Of a stretch of DNA of 64,000 nucleotides, positions 28,400 to 36,256 are shown piece after piece (the first letter of the stretch is position 1; each line of letters begins with the position of its first letter). The stretch spans positions 88,167 to 152,166 of the forward strand of contig JANYHD010000010.1 in NCBI GenBank assembly GCA_025359205.1, given 5' to 3'. The stretch is from Gammaproteobacteria bacterium (GTDB taxonomy: Bacteria; Pseudomonadota; Gammaproteobacteria; Steroidobacterales; Steroidobacteraceae). Under the pieces are notes generated by a model, which searched no databases, was not told where the DNA came from, and saw only the letters and a list, made by a program, of their open reading frames with translations. A program made the position numbers and the translations under genes.

Positions 28400-30298
28400 T
28401 TACAGCAATAGTTTTTCTTTGCGCAGAACTTCTTTGAACCGTAAATCGCTGTGCAATCTCAAAAATGTCGGCTCGTACTTCAACGAGAGCAAGACGCCTT
28501 TTGCCTGGTGATCCGCACGGTCGAGCCACGCGAACGCGGAATCAGCTTCACCCCGATATGCGTGCAGCGAGGCGATATCATACGCTTCAGTTTTTCCAAA
28601 CTCCTTCTCGAGTGCACCGAGTGCCGAATCCGATTCGGCCCGCCGACCCATGGCCCAGTAGATGCAAACCAGGCCTTCGAGCTTGGTCGCCTTATCGGAT
28701 TCCTTTTCCGTCGCTGCAAGCGCCTCCTTCTTCTTGCCCATCAGCAGCAAGTTCAATCCCAATTGTGCATTCGCGCCCAGGACCTCCGGATCGATTTCCA
28801 GCAACATCCGCAAAGTGGCGGCAGCTTCCTCGAGGTGCCCCGTGTATGTTTCATAAATGGACAGACTAAACATGTTCGGCGTGTCGAGCGGATTCCGCTC
28901 CAGTCTGCGGGACGTCCAGTCGATTGCGTTGCCAAATTGACCGTACAGATTTGCCTTCAGAGCAAGCAAGTTGCCTCTTGCATCATCGCCCACAGTACCG
29001 TTTGCATCCAGTGAGACTGCGCGCTCGTAGTCAGCGGCCGCCGCATCCCAGTCTCCCAAAATCTGCAAGGCCATATTGCCGCGTGCAAAATAGGCTTCAG
29101 CGCAGTTTGGATCGGCCCCAAGTGCTCGAAATACGGCCTCCCTGGTCTTGGCCTCCGCGTCTTGGGCGGTAAGCGCCCCCAAAGTTGCTTGCCAAACATA
29201 GACGCGTGCCAACTTCGCCCATGCAGTGGCATATTCGGAATCCACTTGGAGCGCATCCTTGTAGAATTTGGTCGCTAAGGCGTCATCGCCCTGGTCGCCT
29301 CTCAAGAAGAAGTAGTTTCCCTTGAGCATCAAGTTGTACGCTTCTACATTGAGCGTGCCGGTTGGCGCAGAGCGGATTCCCGAGGGCTTGTCCGCGCTCA
29401 ATGTGGTATTTAGCGCCTGCGCCACTGTTGTCGAAATCTCATCCTGCAACTTGAAGATCTCGTTGAGTTTACGGGCATAGATCTCCGACCATAGATGCAC
29501 ACCGTCCGACGCCCGAATCAGCTGCACGGTGATCCGAAGCTCACTTCCTGCCTTGCGTACGCTTCCTTCCAGCAAGTTTGCCACTCCGAGCTTGCTGGCG
29601 ATGGAGCGCATGTCCTCATTCTTGCCTTTGAAGGCGAAGGCTGAAGTTCTTGCGATGACTTTAAGATCCGGGATATGCGCAAGATGGTCGATCAACTCTT
29701 CGGACAGGCCGTCGGAGAAATACTCCTGGTCGTGCTTCTCACTCATGTCTACGAAGGGCAGGACGGCGATGGATTTCTCAGGCACAGCCGCGCCTGTAGG
29801 CGCTGCCTTGACTGTGGCTGTCGCATGCTCCACCGTGGATGCTGCGCGCTTCGAGAGCCAGAACTTGTCGACCACGAAGTAACTGAGCGCGATCACCAAT
29901 ACAGCGATGATGGCCCGGTCGAGTCGCTTGCCAGTCTGGTGGCGAATGGAGTGCTTCGGGGAGACCTCTTCCGTGGGCTTCAGCCCTTCTGGGGTAATCT
30001 CATACGCCCAAGCGAATATTAAAACCACGGGGAACCCAACCACCATCACGAGCACTGCCACGCGCCCAGCCCAGGCGGGCATCTCAAGCAGATGGAAGAA
30101 GACCTCGAAGACCTCGAGCACCACGTACCCGACGACAATGTAGAGGATCGCCACGCGTCCGACGTTGCGGTGCTTCAGCTCTTCCAGGAATCTGATTGGC
30201 GGCAGCTCGGGGCGATCATGGTGGTGAGCCGGTGTGCCGTGCTCCGGCGCTGGCGGCGGCAGTGTTACCGCAGACTCTAGTGGCGGTTCGTCGGGCAT
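28400..30298 (-). CDS. TolB/FlgO-like domain and TPR membrane protein
   Basis: A 632-residue protein. Three hydrophobic segments (about 50-70, 79-99 and 128-145) are followed by a periplasmic TolB/FlgO-like domain (KSIAVLPFVDMSEKHDQEYF, then LKVIARTSAFAFKGK, then LEGSVRKAGSELRITVQLIR) and TPR repeats (about 320-600). In many proteobacteria this module follows an adenylate cyclase or winged-helix domain; here neither is present. Role unknown; complex assembly or envelope signalling is possible. The ATG at 30298 is preferred to a TTG at 30361. Confidence 0.8.
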   Translation of the reverse strand: MPDEPPLESAVTLPPPAPEHGTPAHHHDRPELPPIRFLEELKHRNVGRVAILYIVVGYVVLEVFEVFFHLLEMPAWAGRVAVLVMVVGFPVVLIFAWAYEITPEGLKPTEEVSPKHSIRHQTGKRLDRAIIAVLVIALSYFVVDKFWLSKRAASTVEHATATVKAAPTGAAVPEKSIAVLPFVDMSEKHDQEYFSDGLSEELIDHLAHIPDLKVIARTSAFAFKGKNEDMRSIASKLGVANLLEGSVRKAGSELRITVQLIRASDGVHLWSEIYARKLNEIFKLQDEISTTVAQALNTTLSADKPSGIRSAPTGTLNVEAYNLMLKGNYFFLRGDQGDDALATKFYKDALQVDSEYATAWAKLARVYVWQATLGALTAQDAEAKTREAVFRALGADPNCAEAYFARGNMALQILGDWDAAAADYERAVSLDANGTVGDDARGNLLALKANLYGQFGNAIDWTSRRLERNPLDTPNMFSLSIYETYTGHLEEAAATLRMLLEIDPEVLGANAQLGLNLLLMGKKKEALAATEKESDKATKLEGLVCIYWAMGRRAESDSALGALEKEFGKTEAYDIASLHAYRGEADSAFAWLDRADHQAKGVLLSLKYEPTFLRLHSDLRFKEVLRKEKLLL

Positions 30299-30672
30299 AC
30301 CGGATCTTGTCGTCCCTGCGTCGTTGGGGGGCAGGATGCCCGTGTCGGGGCCGGGTTGCAATGCAAAGGGCCGGATGCCTTCGAACGGCCAGTTACGAGC
30401 GGCGATTTTTAAGAATCAACTCACTTGTTTGGGGCCGATTGCAGCCGGACAGGGACGGGGAACTTGAAATTCGGTCCTGATAACCGCTAACCCACCTACG
30501 ACGATCCAGAACGGCGACAACCAAGCGAATATAAGACCGCGAAGCCGGCATGAAACTCCCGGGCGCGGCGCTTGTAGGCATGTAACCGGAAGTGCATAGT
30601 CCCCGGCTCGTCCGGGCCCGCGGGCCCGGGTTGGCAACCAAACAAGACCAAGGCAACCAGGGGAGATCCGTC
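30299..30672. other. Non-coding divergent gap
   Basis: 374 bases between the divergent TPR and secreted-protein genes, with no convincing coding. It must hold both promoters. An 18-base perfect palindrome lies at 30612-30629; TATAAG at 30530-30535 could be a -10 element on the plus strand. Confidence 0.45.
30612..30629. repeat. 18-bp perfect GC palindrome
   Basis: CCGGGCCCGCGGGCCCGG reads identically on both strands, 43 bases before the start of the secreted protein. It could be a protein-binding site or a leader structure. No second copy noticed. Confidence 0.6.
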
Positions 30673-31134
30673 ATGGGAAGAATTGCGGCAATAGCTCTGC
30701 TCAGCACATTGTTCGTCGGCATGAGCGCGTTCGCGGCCGATGCTGTTGTCGGCAGCTGGAAGCTCAATGTGGCCATGTCGAAATTTAGTGGTACGGCACC
30801 GAAGAGTGTCACGCGCGTATACGCGGAGACCGCCGACGGCACGACCCTCGATCAGAAAACGGTCGGCGCAGACGGCAAAGAAATGTCCATGCACGTAACA
30901 ATCAAGTACGACGGCAAGGACGATCCAATTACCGGAAATCCCGACGCCGACACCGTCGCGGGAAAGGTGCTCGATGCCCACACCACGCACTTCACAATGA
31001 AGAAGGGCGGCAAGGTGGTCGGTACCGTGCACCGCGTTTTGTCGGCAGACGGCAAGACACTGACCGTCAACAACAAGGGCAAACACGCCGACGGCAAGTC
31101 GTACGACGATACGTTGGTCTTCGACAAGCAATAA
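30673..31134 (+). CDS. Small secreted protein, unknown function
   Basis: A 153-residue protein with a clear Sec signal (GRIAAIALLSTLFVGMSAFA, cleavage about residue 22). The mature part is Lys/Thr/Asp-rich and predicted beta-rich (VVGSWKLNVAMSKFSGTAPK, later KTLTVNNKGKHADGKSYDD), a GSWKLN start shared with small lipocalin-like secreted proteins. AGGGGAGAT precedes the ATG. Its lower GC and Lys content set it apart from its neighbours. No named function. Confidence 0.8.
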   Translation: MGRIAAIALLSTLFVGMSAFAADAVVGSWKLNVAMSKFSGTAPKSVTRVYAETADGTTLDQKTVGADGKEMSMHVTIKYDGKDDPITGNPDADTVAGKVLDAHTTHFTMKKGGKVVGTVHRVLSADGKTLTVNNKGKHADGKSYDDTLVFDKQ

Positions 31135-31154
31135 GGCGAAATACGCTGGTGGCT

Positions 31155-31179
31155 GGGGCATGAGCGAAGCTTATGCCCC
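31155..31179. terminator. Strong hairpin between convergent genes
   Basis: An 11-pair stem (GGGGCATGAGC at 31155-31165 with GCTTATGCCCC at 31169-31179, one G-T pair) around a GAA loop, 20 bases after the secreted-protein stop and facing the anti-sigma gene end. No strong T-run; position suggests a two-way transcription stop. Confidence 0.5.
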
Positions 31180-31235
31180 GCTGCCGTCTTCAGTGGACAG
31201 CGGTTGCCAGTCCCGCTAGCGCGTCCCCGCTGGGG

Positions 31236-32024
31236 TCACCTGGCAGCGGCGAGCGCGCTCCAATGCTCGCGAAACCCCGCCATTTCTGGTGCGCTCACGT
31301 CCGAGACGAAGACCGCATTGAAGCCCTGCACGCGCGAGCTCGCCATTCGGAAACCGGCGATCGGCGCCGCGGCCGTCGCCGAGTCCGGCGGCTGGCCAGC
31401 CGGCCATACGAATACGTCGACCTGGTGCTTGCCGTGCCGATACACCAGCGCAGCGACCGCGGTGCGTTCGATGTAGTCGACGCGCGCGCCGAGCAGTTCA
31501 TCATCGGGACCTGCCATTTCAGGCACGGGCGGTGAGTAGGGGAGCCGGGCCGAGAGCCAGGGTTTGACCGTGTGATGATCGGAAGAGAGCACGTCGAGCG
31601 GGCGCGAGCTCAGGTTCGATCTCACGTAGGCACCGACCCATTCGTCGCCGGCGCTGCCGCGCACGGTCAATAGGTGACCCGCCCACAGGCCAGCGAGTCC
31701 GACCAGCAAGCTTGCGGCCAGCGCGCGCGACCAGTCCAATTCCAGCATCCAGTGGCGCGGCGGCGCACCCTGCGCAGTCGCCGCTCGCGCGGGCACGGTT
31801 TGCGCAGACACGGTTTGCGCGCGGATTGCGGCGTCGAGGTCGGCGGGAATGCGGTAGCGGAGCGACGCCGCCTGCAGGCGCGCACGCAGTGTTTGCCGAT
31901 CGCTCAACCAGACGCGGCAGGACTCGCATCCGGCCTGATGCGCTTCGATGCGCACGGTATCGGCGATGTCGAGCTGCTCGTCATGGTAGGCCTCGAGCAG
32001 CGCCTGTGCTTCCTCGTGGTTCAC
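31236..32024 (-). CDS. Anti-sigma factor with zinc-finger domain
   Basis: A 262-residue single-pass membrane protein. The N-terminal cytoplasmic domain has the zf-HC2 pattern HQAGCESC (H-x3-C-x2-C, about 29-36), which captures ECF sigma factors in zinc-bound anti-sigmas. One helix follows at about 95-117 (WSRALAASLLVGLAGLWAGH), then a periplasmic sensor-like region. Its ATG overlaps the sigma factor stop as ATGA. It is the expected negative regulator of that sigma. Confidence 0.88.
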   Translation of the reverse strand: MNHEEAQALLEAYHDEQLDIADTVRIEAHQAGCESCRVWLSDRQTLRARLQAASLRYRIPADLDAAIRAQTVSAQTVPARAATAQGAPPRHWMLELDWSRALAASLLVGLAGLWAGHLLTVRGSAGDEWVGAYVRSNLSSRPLDVLSSDHHTVKPWLSARLPYSPPVPEMAGPDDELLGARVDYIERTAVAALVYRHGKHQVDVFVWPAGQPPDSATAAAPIAGFRMASSRVQGFNAVFVSDVSAPEMAGFREHWSALAAAR

Positions 32025-32569
32025 GATGATAGTGCCTCCGCGCGCATCACGGCGCCGAGTTCATCACGGGCACGCGCCAGCCGCGACATCACGGTGCCGA
32101 TCGGGCAGCCAACGATCGTGGCGATCTGACGGTAGGACAGGTCCTCGAATTCACGCAACACCAACACCTCGCGATATTCCGCCGGCAACTGCGCGATCGC
32201 CTGACGGAGCGCTCGCGCCTCGTCCTGGCTGATGACCGCGCGCAGCGGATCGACATCACGCCGCGTGCCACTTCCGGGCGCGGGCTCCAGTAGCGCGGTT
32301 TCTCCATCCAGGTCCGCATGCGCCACGGGCGGCCTGGCGCTGAGCCAGGTGCTGGCCGTGTTGCGCACGATGCGCAACAGCCAGGAGCGCGCATCGCCGC
32401 CGCGATAGCCCTCGAAGTACTGCAGCGCGCGCGCAAACGACTCCTGCACGATGTCGCGCGCATCGGCCTCATTGCGGCTCAGCCAGCGGGCCAGGTTGTA
32501 CGCCGCGGTGCCATGGGGCAGCACCTCCTCGACAAACCGGTTGTTTCGTGACGCTGGACTTAAGGGCAC
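32021..32569 (-). CDS. ECF RNA polymerase sigma factor
   Basis: A 182-residue group 4 sigma factor. Region 2 is ARDIVQESFARALQYFEGYR then WLLRIVRNTASTW; region 4 is LPAEYREVLVLREFEDLSYR then IGTVMSRLARARDEL, the helix-turn-helix that reads the -35. The start is GTG at 32569, 19 bases below the candidate -10 of a self-directed promoter. It overlaps its anti-sigma gene. Its likely targets are its own operon and the divergent metallophosphoesterase operon. Confidence 0.92.
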   Translation of the reverse strand: MPLSPASRNNRFVEEVLPHGTAAYNLARWLSRNEADARDIVQESFARALQYFEGYRGGDARSWLLRIVRNTASTWLSARPPVAHADLDGETALLEPAPGSGTRRDVDPLRAVISQDEARALRQAIAQLPAEYREVLVLREFEDLSYRQIATIVGCPIGTVMSRLARARDELGAVMRAEALSS

Positions 32570-32588
32570 GTGCTTCGCTCTCTCTCCA

Positions 32589-32617
32589 AGACCGGACCGG
32601 GCGGCGATTTATTCCCG
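32589..32617 (-). promoter_or_regulatory. Candidate ECF promoter of the sigma operon
   Basis: On the minus strand GGGAATAAA (32616-32608) is followed after 15 bases by GTCT (32592-32589), 19 bases before the sigma start. The same two boxes at the same spacing occur on the other strand for the divergent operon, which supports an ECF -35/-10 reading and self-regulation. Confidence 0.6.
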
Positions 32618-32651
32618 CGGGCCTGAAACACCGGCGGCCGGGAATAAATCG
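32605..32651. repeat. 13-bp perfect inverted repeat
   Basis: CGATTTATTCCCG (32605-32617) and CGGGAATAAATCG (32639-32651), 21 bases apart, in the divergent promoter region. Each arm contains one candidate -35 box, so the repeat is explained by two facing promoters, though a dimer-binding operator is possible. Confidence 0.8.
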
Positions 32652-32667
32652 GCGGGTGCGGGAGTCT
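32639..32667 (+). promoter_or_regulatory. Candidate ECF promoter of the metallophosphoesterase operon
   Basis: GGGAATAAA (32640-32648), a 15-base spacer and GTCT (32664-32667), 34 bases before the metallophosphoesterase ATG. It mirrors the sigma operon promoter exactly in box and spacing. Confidence 0.6.
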
Positions 32668-32701
32668 CCATGGGTATCCGTCAACCACAAGGATACTCCC
32701 G

Positions 32702-33646
32702 ATGGCTTCAGACGCCGAAAACACGGCCTCGCGCCGCCACGCCCTGAAGTGCCTCGCCTACGGCGGCGCCGGCACGCTGTTCACGCTGGCCGGCGGCGTG
32801 CTAACACCGTCGAACCTCGCCTTCGCTGCTGGCGAGGTGACTGGCCGACGCAGTAGCGGAATTCCACTGTTCGTGCAGATCAGCGACACGCACATAGGCT
32901 TCAGCAAGGATGCCAACCCGGATGTGGCCGGCACCCTGAAGACGACCATCGAACTGGTCAACGCCATGCCGGATCGGCCGGACATGGTCATTCACACCGG
33001 CGATATCACTCATCTCTCGAAGGCGGCGGAATTTGATACGGCGGCGCTGCTGCTGTCGGCCCTGCGGGTCACGGAGGTGCACACGACGCCGGGTGAGCAC
33101 GACGTGGCGGATGCGACCGCCAGCGAGTACTTCAATCGTTATGGCAAGCCTTCCGCCAATCGCGGCTACTACAGCTTCGATCATCACGGCGTGCACTTCG
33201 TCGGCCTGATCAACGTGCTGCAGTTCAAGCCCAACAGCCTGGCGGCATTGGGACCAGAGCAGCTTGAGTGGCTCGAGGCGGACCTGAAAGGACGCTCATC
33301 GAGCACGCCGGTCGTGGTCTTCGCTCACATGCCGATGTGGAATATCTACGAACCCTGGGGCTGGGGCACGGCGGATGCGGACCAGGCCATGGGCTACCTG
33401 CGCCGCTTTGGCTCGGTCACCGTCATCAATGGGCACATCCACCAGATCGTGCAGAAGGTGGAAGGCAACATCACCTTCCACACGGCGCGCTCGACGGCCT
33501 ATCCGCAACCTGCGGCGGGCGCGGCGCCCGCTCCGGGGCCGCTGAAGGTGCCAGCGGACCAGCTGCCGAAGATGCTTGGAGTCAGCAGCGTGTCGTTCAA
33601 GCGGCATCCCGGCACGCTGACGCTGACCGACCGGACGCTCGCATGA
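32702..33646 (+). CDS. Tat-exported metallophosphoesterase
   Basis: A 314-residue calcineurin-type phosphoesterase. The leader has SRRHALKCLAYGGAG, a twin-arginine-type signal, then a cleavage-like LAFAAG. Metal motifs in order: QISDTHIGF (D-x-H), HTGDITH (GD), TPGEHD (the usual GNHD with Glu for Asn), FAHMP and NGHIHQ (GHxH). AAGGA precedes the ATG. Its TGA overlaps the cupredoxin ATG. It is probably under the ECF sigma encoded divergently. Confidence 0.88.
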   Translation: MASDAENTASRRHALKCLAYGGAGTLFTLAGGVLTPSNLAFAAGEVTGRRSSGIPLFVQISDTHIGFSKDANPDVAGTLKTTIELVNAMPDRPDMVIHTGDITHLSKAAEFDTAALLLSALRVTEVHTTPGEHDVADATASEYFNRYGKPSANRGYYSFDHHGVHFVGLINVLQFKPNSLAALGPEQLEWLEADLKGRSSSTPVVVFAHMPMWNIYEPWGWGTADADQAMGYLRRFGSVTVINGHIHQIVQKVEGNITFHTARSTAYPQPAAGAAPAPGPLKVPADQLPKMLGVSSVSFKRHPGTLTLTDRTLA

Positions 33647-33978
33647 GGTTGTACATGCCGATACTGTTGGCCGTATCGACGATCAGTGGCTGGATGATGG
33701 TTGCTCGCGCGGCGAGCCCTGCCGAACGCATGGCGGCCACGATCGAGATCAAGGGCTTTGCGTACGCTCCACGTACGATCACGATTGTCGCCGGCACCAC
33801 GGTCACCTGGCGCAATCTAGATCCGGAACCTCACACGGTGCGCAGCGGTGACGAGCTGGTGCGCTCCGGTGCGCTCGACCAGGACGAGACCTACAGCGTC
33901 AGGTTCGACAAGCCCGGCACCTACCACTACGGCTGTTCGATCCACCCGCAGATGTCGGGGACGATTACCGTGCAATGA
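33643..33978 (+). CDS. Periplasmic cupredoxin (plastocyanin-like)
   Basis: A 111-residue blue-copper-type protein with a signal peptide (about 1-24) and type 1 copper ligands His in DPEPHTV, Cys in YGCSIH, His in SIHPQ and Met in HPQM. An EIKGFAYAPRTITIVAGTTV start is typical. It is translationally coupled to the metallophosphoesterase (ATGA). It may carry electrons or sense copper; context suggests an envelope stress regulon. Confidence 0.88.
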   Translation: MRLYMPILLAVSTISGWMMVARAASPAERMAATIEIKGFAYAPRTITIVAGTTVTWRNLDPEPHTVRSGDELVRSGALDQDETYSVRFDKPGTYHYGCSIHPQMSGTITVQ

Positions 33979-33995
33979 CGCGCGGCGTTTGCGCC

Positions 33996-36179
33996 TCAGG
34001 GCAAGCCGAGCTGGCGCGAAAAGTAGGTGTATTCGAGCGCGTTGGTTGACGCCTCTTCCTCGAGCGTGGCGCCGGCGGCATGGCCGCCCTCGATGACTTC
34101 GTAGAACAGGTACGGTAGGCCGAGCGAGGCCATCTTCGCGGCAAACTTGCGCGCGTGTTGCGGGCCGACGCGATCATCCTTGCTCGTGGTCCAGATCAGT
34201 GGCAACGGATAATGCGCGTCGGCCCTGAGGTTGTGATATGGCGAGATCGAGGCCAGGAAGGCGCGCTCCTCGGGCACGCGCACGCTGCCGTATTCGCCCA
34301 CCCAGGAACTGCCGGCGTCGATCTGCTCGTAGCGCAGCATGTCGAGCAAGGGCACCTGGATATCAACGGCGCTCCACAGATCCGGACGCTGGTTGAACTC
34401 CACGCCCATCAGCAAGCCGCCATTCGACCCGCCGCGTATCCCCAGGTGCGCGCTGGTCGTGAAGCCGCGCGCGATCAGGTCCTCGCCGACTGCGGCGAAG
34501 TCGTCGTAGATGCGCTGGCGCTTGGTCTTCAGGCCGGCCTCATGCCACGCCGGTCCGAATTCGCCGCCGCCGCGAATGTTGGCGAGCGCGTAGGCGCCGC
34601 CGCGCTCCAGCCACAACTTGCCCAGGTCCGCCGAGTACCCAGGCGTCTCCGAAATCTGGAAGCCGCCGTAGGCCTCGAGTATCAGCGGTGTGCTGCCGTC
34701 GCGCCGGATGTCGTTGGCGTGCACGATGAAATACGGCACATGAGTGCCGTCCTTCGACACTGCTTCGAGCTGTTCGACAGCCAGGTGCGATGCGTCGAAA
34801 CGGGGCGGGAGTGATTTCACGAGCCGTGGCGCGCCGTCCTGCAGATCGACCAGCCACAGGCTCGCCGGCGTCAGAAAGCCGGTCACTTCGACGAAGGCCC
34901 GATCGCTGTGCAGATCGGCGCTGCCGATTTTGATGCTGACATTGTCCGGGAACGGCAGCGCCTGGCGTGACCATTGTCCGCGCCCGTGCGGTGTATAGAC
35001 GCTGGCGCGGCCGCGCACATTGTCGAGTTCGGTGACCAGCAGCCGTCCGTGCGTCACGCGCGCCTCGGCAAAAGCCTTGCGCGCTTCTGGCGCGTAGATC
35101 ACGGTTGGCCGGAGCCTGTCGGGCGCGGCGCGCAAGCGCGGCACATCTACTGCGACCACCGATCCCTGTGCGATGATCTGCTCGCCGTCACCGGTTCGCC
35201 AGTCCTGCCGCGTTTCCACGATCAGCTGGTTGTCCAACAGCCCAACCATGTCCACCTTTCGGGGCAGCGCGAGCCGCTTGAGTCCCCGCGGCTCCACCAG
35301 GCGGTACTCCGATTCGAAGAACGTGAGGTAACGCGCAATGAGCGCCAGTTCGTGGCCGGCGCCATCGTGCAGCGTGATGGGACTGACGCCCACGTCAGCT
35401 GGGTCGCCCCGATAGATTTCGGTCGCAGCTGCGAGCGCCTGGCCGCGGGCGAGGCGCTTGACCACGTAGGGATAACCGGAGCTGGTCAGTTCACCGGGCG
35501 ACCACTCACGGCTCACCAGCAGTGCATCGCGCCCTTGCCACCCCAGGTCCTGCTTGCCCTTGGGGAGTGCAAATCCGCCGGCCACGAATGTCCCTGAGTG
35601 CAGGTCGAATTCGCGAGCCGTCACGGCGTCTTCGCCACCGTCCGAGAGCTGAAGCATGCAATCCTGCTCGGCGGGCTGGGCGCATTGCAGACCGGCCCAG
35701 AACCAGTTGGCCTTCTCGGCCGCCGACAGGGCATCGAGATCCAGTACGGGCTGCCAGTGGCTGTCTGGTAGCTGGTAGTCGGCCAGGCTCGTGCGCCGCC
35801 ACAGGCCGTGCACGTGGTCCGCGTCCTGCCAGAGGTTGTAGATTTCGCCGCCCAGGATGCCCGGCTCCGGAATGCGGTCTTTTGCCTGCGCGAGGCGCAG
35901 CGCGGCTTGGTACAGCGTGGCGTAGCGGCCGTCTTTTTCGAGTATGTCGGTGGTCTTCGCGTTCTCAGCTTTCACCCAGTCCATGGCGCGCGGATCATTC
36001 ACCTGTTCGAGCCACAGGAAAGGGTCGGCAGTGGTGGTATCGGCGACGGTGGCGTCGCCTGAGACCGCGCTTGTGCCTGCGGCCGTGTCTGCGCCAGCGG
36101 CCGTGACTGCGTCCGTGGCCGATGTCGCCAGCCACAGGCCTGCGCCGAGCAACAGTGCACCAATGGTCCTGTTTCGCAT
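33996..36179 (-). CDS. S9A prolyl oligopeptidase-family protein, exported
   Basis: A 727-residue serine peptidase. After a signal peptide and a low-complexity Ala/Thr/Asp stretch (about 20-55), the propeller begins at DPFLWLEQVNDPRAMDWV. The C-terminal hydrolase domain has catalytic Ser585 (GGSNGG), Asp near 669 (SKDDRVG) and His near 700 (EGGHA). Family enzymes cut proline-containing peptides. The ATG at 36179 is used because the signal begins there. It diverges from the DUF885 gene. Confidence 0.9.
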   Translation of the reverse strand: MRNRTIGALLLGAGLWLATSATDAVTAAGADTAAGTSAVSGDATVADTTTADPFLWLEQVNDPRAMDWVKAENAKTTDILEKDGRYATLYQAALRLAQAKDRIPEPGILGGEIYNLWQDADHVHGLWRRTSLADYQLPDSHWQPVLDLDALSAAEKANWFWAGLQCAQPAEQDCMLQLSDGGEDAVTAREFDLHSGTFVAGGFALPKGKQDLGWQGRDALLVSREWSPGELTSSGYPYVVKRLARGQALAAATEIYRGDPADVGVSPITLHDGAGHELALIARYLTFFESEYRLVEPRGLKRLALPRKVDMVGLLDNQLIVETRQDWRTGDGEQIIAQGSVVAVDVPRLRAAPDRLRPTVIYAPEARKAFAEARVTHGRLLVTELDNVRGRASVYTPHGRGQWSRQALPFPDNVSIKIGSADLHSDRAFVEVTGFLTPASLWLVDLQDGAPRLVKSLPPRFDASHLAVEQLEAVSKDGTHVPYFIVHANDIRRDGSTPLILEAYGGFQISETPGYSADLGKLWLERGGAYALANIRGGGEFGPAWHEAGLKTKRQRIYDDFAAVGEDLIARGFTTSAHLGIRGGSNGGLLMGVEFNQRPDLWSAVDIQVPLLDMLRYEQIDAGSSWVGEYGSVRVPEERAFLASISPYHNLRADAHYPLPLIWTTSKDDRVGPQHARKFAAKMASLGLPYLFYEVIEGGHAAGATLEEEASTNALEYTYFSRQLGLP

Positions 36180-36256
36180 GCGGGATTCTCCGTCGGGCGC
36201 TTCATTGTGACTCAGGATCGCGGATAATTGGAGATCGGACTTATGGGGGGTGTGCG

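Noticed and set aside
30393..31161. Minus-strand open frames over the secreted-protein gene
   Set aside because: No ribosome site or family; the plus-strand gene has a signal peptide and a good ribosome site.
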